A DNA stretch of 64,000 bases from contig NC_134025.1 of assembly GCF_964204645.1 (NCBI RefSeq), forward strand, positions 17,764,001 to 17,828,000, read 5' to 3'. The notes beneath the pieces are model-generated. The model made no database searches. It worked only from the letters and a program-made list of their open reading frames with translations, and was not told where the DNA came from. Shown here one piece after another: positions 11,736 to 23,378 of the stretch (position 1 is the first letter of the stretch; every line of letters starts with the position of its first letter). The translations under genes and the position numbers were made by a program. Source of the stretch: Tubulanus polymorphus (lineage: Eukaryota; Nemertea; Palaeonemertea; Tubulaniformes; Tubulanidae).

Positions 11736-11855
11736 TGGAACTCTCACGAACTATCTAGATGGTTATCTCTCGACTCAATAGCTTCAAGACCCATCTCAAA
11801 ACAACTTTGTTCCATGCAGCATACCATTAACTCTCGGAAAGCGAATTGGATTTAA
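11736..11855 (+). pseudogene. Possible LINE ORF2 C-terminal fragment
   Basis: One frame reads LNSFKTHLKTTLFHAAY, the kind of sequence found at the extreme C-terminus of many CR1/L2-like ORF2 proteins (SFKxxLKTxLF). The match is short and has no neighbouring support, so it may be chance. Confidence 0.3.
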
Positions 11856-11861
11856 CATTTT

Positions 11862-13166
11862 TTTGGCAGAATAAAATTTGATTGAATTTGCAATTCGAGC
11901 ACATGGCTAATTAGCATATCAAGTTCATACACTCGATTTGGGAAAAGCAATTTTTTGCGAACCTTGCGCAATTGTCAAGGATGAATTTTCTGTAGAGCAA
12001 ATAAAAATTCCTCCCAAACACCAAATCAACTAAAGATTTCATAGAAATCGATCTTGAAATACGATTTTAAATCTTAAAATAAAACCCGGAAGTAAAACAA
12101 TAGACGATACCGCGGGTTCACGTGAACACCTGATTTCTGTAAACGAAATGTTGGTTGTGACAAAATTGTTCAGACGGTTATAGGTGGTAATTAGTACGGA
12201 AACGTAACGACCATGGTCGACTTATTCGATGAAATCAGGCCTACGTGATATCCAAATTTTGACTTTTTTATTCTCCAGACCTCCCTGATATAGAAATAAA
12301 AAATTTTGGTGGTACGAATAGTGCAATCACAGCGCCGACGGCGACAGAGCCGTGTCAGAGATCGGCAGAGTGAAAATTGCAGAGGTGGACGAACACAAAG
12401 AAGTAGGCTATTGAGCTACTTGAATCGTGAAAACTCCTGGCGCGGCCCCGACGCTTTTCGTTGATTAAGTAGTACAAATATCAAGCAATGGGTTTTCACC
12501 ACAATCTACCGCCGGTGTTTACCGGATTTCAATATCACTCCAAAATTCAAAGAAACCTCGAAATATCGAACCGCAACACTTTCGGTAGATATCCGCAGCT
12601 GCCCAACCGGGAAACTTATTTGTTGATAGCATCGATAGGATCCATCATCTTCTCCCGTCAAGGGATTCGAACCCACTAAGCTAAAGCCGTGCCAGAATCG
12701 GGTCGGGCCAATCACAGCGCTTGTAACAAACCACATTAGGCTTCTGTGGAATTTCCCAGTAAATGGGCCAATCAGCGAACACGTAGCGAACGCGGAAGTA
12801 TTGTCGCGTGTTGATACATGACGTCATGCGCAAAAGCGCCAGTAATGAGATCACGATAATTCACGTGAACAGCTGCTGATATTTTTAGATAAACCAATCA
12901 CAGGGAAGACACAACTTCCTGATTGGCTGATAAAAATTGAAATTTTCCCGATTTTATTTTCGTGAAAAATGCAGAAAACATTTTTATGAAAGCCTATTTC
13001 AAAATTCTGCTCGCTACGATTCCGAGAATGGATTACGCTTAAATACGTGATTTGTTCGAATATGCCCTCACTTGGCAAGCAAAAGAGCCTTTTGTGTGGA
13101 AACCATGTCATTTAAATTCGCTCCATTTGTATAGTAATAGGCTCAGCCTACGGCTGGCCTAAAAAT
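11862..13166 (+). repeat. M2 repeat family, copy A, with an internal insertion
   Basis: Shares with 43893-44292 and 45026-45508 the phrases GAGCACATGGCTAATTAGCA, CCAAATCAACTAAAGATTT, ACCCGGAAGTAAAAC and a common end ATAGTAATAGGCTCAGCC followed by TACGGCTGGCC. Between about 12165 and 12845 copy A contains extra sequence absent from copy C, including a SINE-like B box. The last ~25 bases form a short stem from GGCTCAGCC and GGCTGGCC. No coding region was seen. Confidence 0.6.
12655..12720 (-). repeat. SINE-like fragment with Pol III B box
   Basis: The minus strand contains GTGGGTTCGAATCCCTTG, matching the tRNA B box GGTTCGANTCC. No clear A box was found at the right distance, so this is a degraded tRNA-derived SINE or a chance match. 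It sits in the extra segment of M2 copy A. Confidence 0.35.
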
Positions 13167-13167
13167 A

Positions 13168-14266
13168 GATCATGTAGCGTATGGAATCCCTCAAGGTTCA
13201 ATATTAGGCCCTCTGTTATTTCTTATATATAAAAATGACCTTTACCAATCCCTTAAATATTGTAAATGTATTCTCTTTGCTGATGATACAACTATTCTTA
13301 TTACAGGCAAAAAATTATTAGATATTCAGGAAAAGGTAAAAAATGATGTTGAAATACTTGTAGATTGGTTTAGAGCGAACAATTTGACTCTGAATTTAAA
13401 TAAATCAAATTACATCATTTTCCATCTGAAAAATTTTACATTGAATACTCGTAATTTTGAACTTAAAGTTAATGATCAAATTATCAAAACAACCAATTTC
13501 TGTAAATTTCTTGGTCTCTATATCGACGAAATACTTTCTTGGGATCAACATGCCAAGCATGTACGGGCAAAAATTAATAGCAAATTATATCTTTTAAGAA
13601 ATCTGAAAAAGTTTCTGCCTTCATGGAACAAGAAGCTACTCTATTTTAGTTTCATTCATCCCTATTTGACCTATGGAATTACATTATGGGGTCCATTTCT
13701 CTCACAGAAACAGTCAAAATCAATTCTCAAATTACAGAAAAAACGACATACGTTACATCGATAATGCGTCTTACAATTCTCCCTCAACACCTATTTTCAA
13801 AAAATATGAAATTCCAAAATTTGATGATATTATCCAAATTGAACTAGCAAAACTTGGTTACAGCTTCTCAAAACAGCTCCTGCCTGAACCCATTATGAAT
13901 TTTTTTACAACTCACTCCTCAAATCACAGGTATAATACAAGATCTCGCAATTTCCCTAAAACGATCCATCATAAAAGTACAATTTTCAACAGCTCATTCT
14001 TAAACAAGATTCCTACCATTTGGCAAAATTTAGATACTAAAATCAGGAATTCAAGAACTATCAGCTCTTTCACTCGTGGTTTTAAACACCAATTACTGAA
14101 AAAATATAATGCTATACATGAATACCAAATTCATCCAATTAATTTCCATATCACTCCATCCATTCACCCATCCATCCATATCTTATCATCATTATCATCC
14201 TTTCATAAAGGTATGGCCCCTCGCATTTGCGATACAGCCTTGAGGCTTTGGGTCAGTCCTTCATAG
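13168..14266 (+). pseudogene. LINE-B ORF2, C-terminal half of reverse transcriptase
   Basis: Starts at YGIPQGSILGPLLFLIY, followed by CILFADDTTI, whose FADD is the catalytic Asp pair, then the thumb region with WFRANNLTLNLNKS and FLGLYIDEILSW. The tail has the CR1-like phrases SFIHPYLTYGITLWG and RYNTRSRNF. A frameshift near 13750 moves the reading from one frame (to 13764) into another (to 14266). The sister element at 47295-48272 (-) has the same order of motifs. Reverse transcriptase of this type primes on nicked target DNA. This fragment is dead. Confidence 0.75.
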
Positions 14267-14852
14267 AACTATAACAGTGTAGATATTTAACTAAATTTAG
14301 TCTAAATTAACAGAGCATTTTTTAGGTCTAGTGTATGATATCTATTTCTTATTTTACGAATATTGTCTTATTTTCTTTGATGTTACTAAGGGGGCAGGGT
14401 GTCAGTCAGTTTTGGGGTGTCGGACTGTTTGTTTTAGAAATGTCCTTGTAGTGTCAGTCAGTTTGTATTGTTTTGATAACTGCCTTCTGGTCTCTGCCAC
14501 CCTTGATGTCTTATGTAATAGCATCCAGTTAACATTTGTTGAAAGAAATCAGAGATTCGAGTTGTAGCTTTTGAGCGGGTTGGATGTCCAGCCTCGTCCC
14601 TCCGATATATCATAGAAAATAAAGTAAAATTTACGTTTGAAGTTTTAAGAACGTTTTCTCGTCGTTGCTTCCTGATCGTTGACTTAAGGATTTTTAACGT
14701 AGTTACCCTGTGCTTGCGATGCGGAAATTTCAGGGTGCTATAGAACCATCTCCTACTTAATGTATTAAATTAGTATTTTCATTATGTATTTAATAATTCT
14801 TGTCTCTGTATTATTGTATATGTTCTATGTAAATAAAATATCAATCAAAAAC
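13168..14852 (+). mobile_element. LINE-B, 5'-truncated CR1/jockey-like element
   Basis: The copy begins inside the reverse transcriptase and continues past the ORF2 end (about 14266) into a 3' untranslated region ending in an AT-rich tail (AAATAAAATATCAATCAAAA) at about 14852. 5' truncation is normal for LINE insertions. It overlaps LINE-A in domain content (both contain the QGS...LLF box), so the two are separate copies, not halves of one. Confidence 0.6.
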
Positions 14853-15484
14853 AATGTACGGTACAAAAGACCAGTTTGCGTCACAGCTGCCAACCACAGA
14901 ACATTGTTTTGAGGGACGGATCCCTTTTTTTCGGGACAGCCATCAATTTTCAGGGACATCCAAAAATGTCAGCATTTCAGCTTTTATACTTAGAATCGAG
15001 TACTTATTTTGTGCCCAGGTGAAGGGAGATGCATCATGAATGAAAGTTTCTTAAAGTTTACGGACAGGAAATCTAACTCAATTGAATGTGAAAGTTAAGT
15101 ACTGACTGCTAGCTCCAGTGTTCATATGCCATATTAAATCATTCCTGGTTACCGTCTGCTAGCGCTCCAGTGTTCACTTACCATGTTATACATGCCTAGA
15201 GCTAGATTCCCCTACCGCTAGCGAAAAAGAGCCAACTTTCAAATTGAAAACATTGAAATTAATAAAAACCATGACATTTTCTGTGACAAAAGCTAATTGT
15301 TTAACAAGAGGCCCAAGGGCCTTATACCTTCATGACGCAGTAGAAGAATGATTCAGTATTCAAAGTTTTACGGAAAGATTTACATTGTAGCGATGTAACA
15401 AGTTCAAATATAGTTAAGATGGTATAGGCTATGTGGCGATAATGTTCATTTTCTGTTAATATATCCTTACATGACAAGACAAGC
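14853..15484. other. No gene seen; start of a GGCCC palindromic end
   Basis: No supported exon. At 15304-15330 the phrase AAGAGGCCCAAGGGCCTTAT contains a small palindrome, and a related phrase (AATAGGCCCATGGGCCTTGA) occurs at 42410. This suggests the end of a dispersed element. Confidence 0.35.
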
Positions 15485-15915
15485 CCATTTTAGCTGCTCC
15501 GAAGATTACACTACATGAAAAAATGCATCAAGAATTGGTGAAGCATCTTGCTGGAAAGAAATCGAAGATGGATGGCAACCCTGGTGGCCATACTTGAACT
15601 CAATTTTCAATAAGGGGTAGACATTTACCGACCGAAATTCTTACACCTAGTATCATGAAAATGTATCAAGAATTGCAGGCCGTTTCGTGCTAGAAATTCA
15701 AGATGGCTGACCTGGCGGCCATTTTTGAAAGCCGATGACCTCCATATACAAAAGGCATGGAAAGCTTACCTACTCTGATCCACACACCATATTTTGTGGA
15801 AATCCATCAAGAATTGTGGGCTGCATCGTGCAAACAAGAAATTCAAGATGGCAACCCCAATGGCAGCCATATTTGATCACCAATGACATTTTTTTACAAT
15901 AGGGGTGGACATCTC

Positions 15916-15980
15916 TTTGATGTCCCTGTTTTCATCGTGCACGTGGTAACCATGTGCACGATGAAAACAGGGACATCAAA
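15916..15980. repeat. Perfect 27-bp palindrome at the inner foldback boundary
   Basis: TTTGATGTCCCTGTTTTCAT and the next seven bases (15916-15942) are repeated exactly inverted at 15954-15980, with an 11-base loop. The right half of this palindrome is present again, in direct orientation, at about 17097-17130, just outside the inner element. Confidence 0.8.
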
Positions 15981-16005
15981 CTAAAATAAAAACAATAATA
16001 TAAAC

Positions 16006-17096
16006 TGGGTTTATATTATTGTTTACTTTGAACGTCTTCAACAGCTGATACAACAACACCCGCGTCTGTCAATCATCTTAATTGATTCATATACTAAAAT
16101 GCTCACTATGAAAAAAATATGTGGTGAATCGATACAGAATTTTTCAGTAGAATATCAGACACTAGGTACCTTTCTTTAAAGGTTAATTTGTTGTATGTCA
16201 TTAACAATCAGTTATATAATACTTCATTCATAACTTTGAAGCGGCGCACCGGCAGCGAACGCTCAAGCAAGGTCAGTCACGTAGGCCAACAATAACACAA
16301 ACCAGACCACGGTTTTGCCAGTTAAGAGCGTCTCTCTGCATAAATTAGAGGGACTGTAATGGACCATTTGTTGACACTAACCTTTAATAAACTTCGTATG
16401 GATACAATCAAGATAATTCCACCCTATAATTCCACTATTCCAACGATCGACGCGCAGCTTAAACATGGCGCCGCCATTCAATACGCTCGCGATGTATCTC
16501 TACATATATCAAAATCACACTTGAATTACAAGTGTTAACTTATGAGAAACGATCGAAATCTAGCAATTTGATTGGGAAAATAGCAGCACTATAGTTGAAA
16601 AAAGTTGATAAACTACCTCCGACTGTCTAATCATTTAAAAGCTTTGCCTTCACATGGAACTATTTCCGCTTTATCACAGGTGCCCTCTGCCGCCGTGATT
16701 TGCCCATTCAACGATAAAAACTTTCCCACGGTCTTACTATCGGCATTTTCTAATAATTTAGGGAAATATTTTTAAAAAGCGAAATTTCACACTGTGCATT
16801 AATAAGATTAAAGTATTTATTCGTTTGACAAATCTTCCTCTGAACTCTCACCAACAAGTTATAAGTGGCGACACGAAAATGACGTCATCGACTCACTACC
16901 ATCTTATAACCTTCCTGACTACGTCAAGACGGTAAAAATCCTTGACATTTTAAAGCTTCCCAGGGCAGCGGATTGATTCACCACATATTTTTTTCATAGT
17001 AAGCATTTTAGTATATGAATCAATTAAGATGATTGACAGACGCGGGTGCGGTTGCATCAGCTGTTGAAGACGTTCAATGTAAACAATAATATAAAC
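16006..17096. mobile_element. Inner element with ~125-bp terminal inverted repeats
   Basis: The left end (from GGTTTATATTATTGTTTAC) and the right end (GTAAACAATAATATAAACC at about 17078-17096) are inverted copies extending about 125 bp inward. They include GACGCGGGTG-type and CAATCATCTTAATTGATTCA phrases. The interior contains only short AT-rich frames. It is flanked on both sides by a direct ~33-bp repeat beginning CATGTGCACGATGAAAACAG. Either the element inserted into a pre-existing palindrome or that flanking repeat is part of a composite unit. Confidence 0.65.
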
Positions 17097-17936
17097 CATG
17101 TGCACGATGAAAACAGGGACATCAAACTAAATAGCACTGAATTTTTTAATTACATGTGATTTGAATAGGCATCTGTGCTGGTTTTTCAAAAAGTCGAATC
17201 TTAATTGACTCCTTTTGCATAGGCCTAAGCCTGGACCTCTGGAATTAAATTGAATTGACACAGAACTTCGCCTGTAATTTGTGATGAATCTTTTTGAAAA
17301 TTAGTTTGAAGATTGGGTCCGGCGAGATGTCCACCCCTATTGGAATAAAAGGTCATTGGTGATCAAATATGGCTGCCATTGGGATGGCCATCTTGAATTT
17401 CTTGTTTGCACAATGCAGCCCGCAATTCTTGATGGATTTCCGCAAAATATGGTGTGAGGATCAGGGTAGGTAAGTTGTCGATGCCTAATGTATATGGAGG
17501 TCATCGGCTTTCAAAAAAGGCCGCCAGGTCAGCCATCTTGAATTTCTAGCATAAAACGGCCTGCAATTATTGATGCATTTTCATGATACTAAGTGTAAGA
17601 ATTTTGGTAGGTGAAATGTATACCCCTTATTGAAAATTGAGTTAAAGTATGGCCGCAAGGGTTGCTATCCATCTTGGATTTCATTTCAGCACAATACCTA
17701 CACCAATTCTTAATGCATTTTTTCATGTAGGCCTAGTGTGATTGATATTTGGGGCAGCTAAAATGGGCATTGCAGTAAGAAAAAACCTTATGCAACAAGT
17801 TCACCTTTTGAATGTATGAAATAAACTTATCATGTGGCTACTCATAGATAGATCTGTGTGTGGGTGGGGTCTAGGCCTATTTACCCCCAGAATCAACTTA
17901 TTATGGTAGTGTTGAACTATTTGACGAATAGTAATA

Positions 17937-19620
17937 GATAACTATAGAGGTATTACCTCACTGTCATGCATGGGAAAACTATTCACAAGTGTGATCAATG
18001 ACAGACTATCTTCTTTCCTAGAGTCGAGTAATTTGCTGAATAACAACCAAGCAGGATTCCATAAGAAACACAGTATAGTTGACCATATTTTCACGCTAAA
18101 ATCCGTAGAGGACACCTTTCTTAATAGTAATCGTCGGCTAAACTGTGTGTTTATCGATTATAAAAAATGTTTTGATAGCATTTGGAGGAAAGCCCTACGC
18201 CATAAGTTAATCCAAACTGGAGTTACGGTAAAATTATTAAAAGTTATTTTCAATATGTACCAGCAAATTAAGTCATCTGTTGTTGCGAATTGTACGGTGT
18301 CAGCTCCGTTTGAAAGCGTCAAGGGTCTCAGATAGGGCGAAAACCTGTCGCCAATATTATTCTCTGTATATGATTTAGAGCAACATCTTCTCCAAAATAA
18401 TTGTCCATCGATAAATTTTGTCAAAGATGACAAAGTAGAAATATGGTTTAGGTTATCTATTTTAATGTATGCTGAGGATATGGTTATGATGGCTGAAAGT
18501 CCGCAAAATATCCAAGATATCCAAAAATTGATGAACTAATAGTTTATTGTAAAAAATGGAAATAAGTCATTAATTGTGAAAAGATGAAATATGTAATTTT
18601 CCAAAAAAAAGAAAAAAGGGCTATACCAGAATTCTTTATCGACAGACAAGTAGTTGAAACTGTGGATAGTTTCAAATACCTGGGTATTTTGTTTTCTCAT
18701 ACTGGCACATTTGCCAAATGTCGTAAAGGTCTGGCTGAACGAGCAAAGAGTGCAAGAATATTCTTTAGATGTAGATGTAGCACTTCAGCTCTTTGATTCA
18801 ATGGTTTTGCCAGTTATGACGTTTGGATGTGAAGTGTGGGGCTCGAAAATCTAAATATATTACAAAATCTTAGGTTTTGTAAATATTTATCGACGCTGAA
18901 AAAGATCAACAGCATGTATTTTTATACATGGTGAGCTGGCCCGGACCCCCCGAGAAATCAGTATTAAAATCCAAATGTTAAATTATTGGGCTAAGTTAGT
19001 CAGCCGAGAAACCCTCTCATCAATAACGTGCAGGTATATATACAGTCAATATGTAAGGGGGCTGCCAAACCAATGGATCCAGCACATACTATTAGAATCT
19101 AATGGACTGGGTAATTTTTGGATTGACCAATCAGTTCCGGATTTTACGATTATCAAATCATTGATTAAACAAAGATTGAACGATCAATATGTTCAAAATT
19201 GGTACAGCAGTGTCCAGGAGAGCCATATTGCAGCCACGTATAAATAAATACCTTTAAGTAGAATGGGGCTTTGAAATATATCTAATTAGTTTACCGTATG
19301 ACTTAAGAACCACCTTATGCCGATTTAGATGCTCAAATCACAAATCACCAATTTTAAGTTGGGAGATATAACCGAATTAATAGGGAAGAACGTCACTGCA
19401 CGAAATGTGAAATTCAAACCGTTGGCGACGAGGAAACATTTTTTACGTCATTGCCCTTTCTTTCATGAACTTTAGAATAAGTACATCCATCCCGCTTCCA
19501 GAGGGCTGGTCCAGGTCAGCTCAGCAGATTGTTTAACTCTGCTGAAACTTCAAAAGTAGCAGTATTCATGAAAAAAGGATAAGCATGCTATGTTTAACCA
19601 TAAACCATAATATCTGTGTT
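17937..19620 (+). pseudogene. LINE-D reverse transcriptase and C-terminal domain
   Basis: Opens at DNYRGITSLSCMGKLF, a standard RT start, followed by NNNQAGFHKKHSIVDHI and FIDYKKCFDSIWR (the catalytic Asp region). The box RQGENLSPILFS is interrupted: CAG has become TAG (about 18332-18337). The catalytic box survives as LMYAEDMVMMAE, where the usual ADD is AED. Further pieces in shifted frames include SFKYLGILFSHTG and PVMTFGCEVWG. The segment 18975-19247 (NQWIQHILLESNGLGNFW) and a degenerate CRFRCSN...HC cysteine/histidine pattern to about 19500 match the C-terminal part of this LINE group. It is a different family from LINE-A, -B and -C. Confidence 0.7.
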
Positions 19621-19789
19621 GAAGGTTGTGTTATCACTTGCTGAATGATTAATACCTGACGATTTTTAACCCTTTGGGACATGAAGCATAATCTTCCTAA
19701 AAACTCTTCATAACTATCGCGATGAAGATAATATAAGATAATATTTCATGTCTGAAACGCTTAACTTCTATAACTTCTGCCTTTATATT

Positions 19790-20098
19790 TAGGGTTTCTG
19801 CTGCCTTCACAGAAACCCTATTGTATTCCTGCTGATTATTATTATTAGAGTTTATGCTGCCTTCACAGAAACCCTTTTGTATTCCTGCTGATTATTATTA
19901 TTAGAGTTTCTGCTGCCTTCGCAGAAACCCTATTGTAATTCTGTTGATTATTATTATTATTATTAGGGTTTCTGCTGCCTTCGCAGAAACCCTATTGTAT
20001 TCCTGCTGATTATTATTATTATTAGGGTTTCTGCTGCTTTCGCAGAAACCCTATTGTAATTCTGTTGATTACTATTATTATTATTATTATTATTATTA
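19790..20098. repeat. Tandem array of hairpin units (HP 5' ends)
   Basis: Five tandem units of about 60 bp. Each consists of a hairpin (AGGGTTTCTGCTGCCTTC then GCAGAAACCCT) followed by ATTGTATTCCTGCTGATTAT and a TTA/ATT microsatellite of varying length. The arms are conserved between units; the loops vary slightly. A related single hairpin (AGGGTTTTCTG...CAGAAAACCCT) opens the HP copy at 33596. The array looks like repeated 5' termini of one element family. Confidence 0.8.
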
Positions 20099-20523
20099 TA
20101 TTCTTTTTCACACTGGATCGTACTGAAAGGATATAAACAACTGCAATTTACTTTCATTGTCGGTGAAACCATTCTGCATCACAAGTACTACGCTGCATTG
20201 ACAAATACTGTATATGATATTAATTAGAATTGCACTGTTTACTCACTGTGAGCCTCTAAACATCGAAATTTAAGCCCGATTCAAACAGTATCCATATACG
20301 TATGTGTATTGCCTATGTGTCATTCCCACAGCGCCTCCTAAATACGTGTGTTTGTGTCTGTGTCCTTATATCGATAGAGCTGTGTTGTTCTAGATCTGTA
20401 GTAAAGACGTAAGCAGTAGTGATATTTTTATCTCTTCCTTCTACGAATCGATTGTTGAATTAGCACATTGCTCAACTGAACGCAACTGAGGAATTTTTAA
20501 TAGCCTTGTTTGTGTTTGTCAAC
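20099..20523. repeat. HP repeat unit 1, left part
   Basis: Begins at ATTCTTTTTCACACTGGATC and parallels the HP units starting at about 25790. It shares GGATATAAACAACTGCAATT and, near its end, CGCAACTGAGGAATTTT and ATAGCCTTGTTTGTG. The unit is interrupted here by the MULE and resumes at about 23625; the unit at 27430-27490 shows the uninterrupted order. Confidence 0.65.
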
Positions 20524-20640
20524 CCATTTAGTCTTCTGACATTTAGTCTCCCGGACATTTAGTCTTTTCCACTTGGTCTTCTGACAATTAGTCCTCTTTA
20601 CAATCTTCAGCACAGTTATTTATAATTATTCATTTGTCCA

Positions 20641-22071
20641 CTAATTTCGCAGGTTGCGTCCAACACGACGCAAAAAGTCAACTATACTTGATTTACCATC
20701 GCGATGTTGCTCACAGAGGTTTTTCAGCCGATTTTGTAGCTGAACGTAATTTCGTTTGACACGTTTTTTTGGTGGACTCCCAGCTTCCATTTGTGCCAGA
20801 ACAGTTTCAACAACGCAATTTTCCTGCTGCAAGCATTCGATAGCACGCCAGATAGATGGATGTTTTGTTCCGACCAATATACGGAATTTATTGTTCCAAG
20901 CCTCTGACAAATTGTTTGTTCTGTCCTAAGAATTTATGGTAACAGTATGCATGTTCCAGGTCTTTGGAGGATACTGTGGGGGAACATGCTTTAAACGGAA
21001 CAGTCCACCTGGAGCACTGATTTTACGGTACGTTGAAACAAAGTTACTGCCGAAGTAATCAACAAGCTCAGTTGCCTCTTCTGGAGCAGTCTCGCGTATA
21101 TGATTGTATCTGGATTCAACATCATCCACAGGCAAGAAGGCCAGTCCATTTAACTTTCCACAGAATAACTGAAAATCTTTATCGTCCCTGTACATAGTAG
21201 CAAGTCCAAGGTTTTGAATCTTACGATATATACACTGGGCTAAATGATAGAAGCATCCTCTTATTTCAATATCACCAAACACAGATTTTGTTGTATTGAG
21301 AACTGCCAACTCAAAATCTATCACAACAGTTTTCGGCGAGAGAAATAGTCCCTTCTCATCGCACTTTTCACATAATACGGTGAGAAATTCTTCATAAGTT
21401 TCCTGAGTTTTCCTTTGAAGGAATGCATAAACGGTTGAAATAGCAGAATCAGCCAGAGGGACATGGATTACATACAACTGTTCGAACAAAGTTGGTGCCA
21501 TCTGGAAATTTCCGTCCATGAACCACGTATCAGCTTCACAGAGTTTTTTCAAACATATGTCTGTTGCAAAAATCATGATTCTTGATGTTGTGCTTGCGTT
21601 ATCGTACAACAGGAACTCTTCTCCATCCTCTCGGGTTAGAGACCATGTATCTGTAATGAACAGCTCATCATGGGTTGCAGGATCTTTTGGATATTTCTTG
21701 CGTCGAACTCTTTGCATTACTTTCTTGCATGTATCAGCGTGAGGTAATCAGCTTTGTACATCTGGGTTGTTAAATCTTGAAATTATTTCTGAATGTATTT
21801 GAATTGGAATTTCTCTCGTATTTTCAGCTCGTTTCTTCATTTGAAATCTTGCTTTAGTTACTTCAATTTCTGTCATATCTCTACAATGACTATGTTCTGC
21901 GGTTTCTTTAGGTCCAGTGATTTCTTTACTCGTCATTAAGCTTCCTTTACAGCCATCATTTCTTTTTACACACACCCAGCGAATACTTTCTTTTTTGGTG
22001 TATTGCTTTGTATACATGTAACCACTGTAACACAACTTCTGGCCACCTCGGGTACTTTCAATTATTTCCAT
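20641..22071 (-). pseudogene. MULE transposase with N-terminal FLYWCH zinc finger, two nonsense codons
   Basis: A single reading frame runs from ATG 22071 to a stop at 20641-20643 and is interrupted only by TGA at 21748-21750 and TAG at 20926-20928. Residues 1-65 form a FLYWCH finger: KLCYSGYMY, WVCVKRNDGC, then HSHC. The central part is a MULE DDE domain: WFMDGNFQMAP (first Asp), VVIDFELAVLN (second Asp) and GCFYHLAQC (the C-x-H feature). The C-terminal part is basic (PPKKRVKRNYVQLQNRL). With no frameshift and only two stops in about 476 codons, this copy is recently inactivated. FLYWCH plus MULE is a known combination in animal Mutator-like elements and may have contributed FLYWCH domains to host genes. 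Confidence 0.8.
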
Positions 22072-23120
22072 CTTCTGAGAGCTGTCCTTTAAGCATGGAG
22101 TTTAATATTGGACTAAATGAAATTTGAAAATAGCCCCTTATATATGATTCAGTAGGGCCTTATATATGATTTAGTAGTATGATTTGCTGATAAATTACTG
22201 ATTGAATGATGATCAAAAGCAAGAAAATTGTCTGAGTTATGACTATATCGTCACTTCATTAGTTATCAATTAGGTACGTGAACATCTTATCACATTTATT
22301 GATTTAAGCCTATCCAATAGTTAATTAATCGATCAATTGATTATAATGCATGAACAGTCTTTGCGCTTGCATATTGTGCTATTATCCGCGAAGCAATAAC
22401 ATGAAAAGTAAAATTTTAAAAGCAAAAGGGGAAAAATAAGAAATGAAATTGAGTTTCCCTAAGTTTATTTTTTGGGTGTTTCAGAATTAAAATCTTCTTT
22501 GTAAATCCTTGCTGTAGTTCCTCCACGCACGTATCATCCCAAAGTCTTCAAAATAGAGTTTAAAGACAAGCTTTTGTTATTTTGGATATGGATATTCTAA
22601 AGGGGATATTTACTAAATATGATTTGCACTTGCTAGCTATTTAACTTTTCCTTTAGATTAAAGATCTATTTATCAATAAATTAATTAATGTTTCCTTAGA
22701 TTAAATCATCATCATCATCAATATCACGGACGAATGGAGGCCTGTTGAGGCCTATTGGTGTCTGGCTCGTTTGGTGATTAATATTAGTTTAGGTGAAAGG
22801 GTTAAAAATGTTTCTCATGTAGCCATGGTTTGATTTGCACCTACCCATCTTAAAGATGGGCGTTAAATGTTCTTAAGATCAGTTAGAATGGTTGCCAAGT
22901 AAACATATAACATAACATGACTAGTTTAAAATATTGATATCAATAACCTATCATTTCAGGTTTAGATTTTAGTTAAAATAATAAAGTTATCTATATATAG
23001 TTATTAAGTTCTAATAGTTTTCTAGAGAGAGGCTTTTGAGATTAGTTATCCGTACTCGAGTTATCTAAATAAGTTTTTCTCAGTAATTTCCACATTGATA
23101 AAAATGTGATATTCATAGGT
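22072..23120. other. MULE interior, no gene
   Basis: AT-rich sequence between the transposase start and the right terminal array. No exon was recognised. It includes a small ATC microsatellite near 22707-22722. Confidence 0.5.
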
Positions 23121-23378
23121 ATTGTTTCATTAGATTAAAGAATAACTAATTAATAATTAATTAGTTCCCTTTAATCTAGCCTCTTTTAACAATAACCCTA
23201 CATGTGAACTGAAATCATTAGTACTCATTGGCCTGTTTAGGCTATATGTATTGTTTCCTTAGATTAAAGAATAACTAATTAATTAATTAATTAGTTCCCT
23301 TTAATCTAGCCTCTTTTAACAATAACCCAACATGATTGTGAACTGAAATCATTAGTTCCCACTAGCTTATCAAATTAT
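23121..23378. repeat. 129-bp tandem duplication with internal palindrome
   Basis: Two head-to-tail copies start at 23121 and 23250. Each contains a stem made of AGATTAAAG...AACTAATTAATT and AATTAATTAGTT...CTTTAATCT. The copies differ by a few substitutions and small indels. The duplication lies in the right half of the MULE. Confidence 0.75.

Larger units (their letters stand above)
15485..17773. mobile_element. Foldback element with ~450-bp inverted arms
   Basis: The left arm (about 15485-15934) and the right arm (about 17326-17773) are long imperfect inverted repeats. For example, AGCCCATTTTAGCTGC at the left edge mirrors GCAGCTAAAATGGGC at the right edge, and AGGGGTGGACATCT mirrors AGATGTCCACCCCT at the inner edges. 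Each arm carries several phrases of the type AAGATGG-C-GCCAT. No protein is encoded between the arms. The central 1.4 kb holds a perfect 27-bp palindrome and a second inverted-repeat element. This is typical of foldback or long-TIR non-autonomous transposons. Target duplications were not found. Confidence 0.7.

Noticed and set aside
12506-12736. 76-codon minus-strand frame
   Set aside because: It runs through a SINE-like B box within the M2 insertion; no protein similarity recognised.
10881-13168. LINE-A and LINE-B as two halves of one element split by insertions
   Set aside because: Both contain the QGS...LLF/LLFIND box, so the domains overlap and they must be separate copies.
19790-20098. 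Regular direct repeats resembling a CRISPR array
   Set aside because: Units are adjacent hairpins with microsatellite spacers in a eukaryotic transposon setting; no unique spacers and no cas genes.
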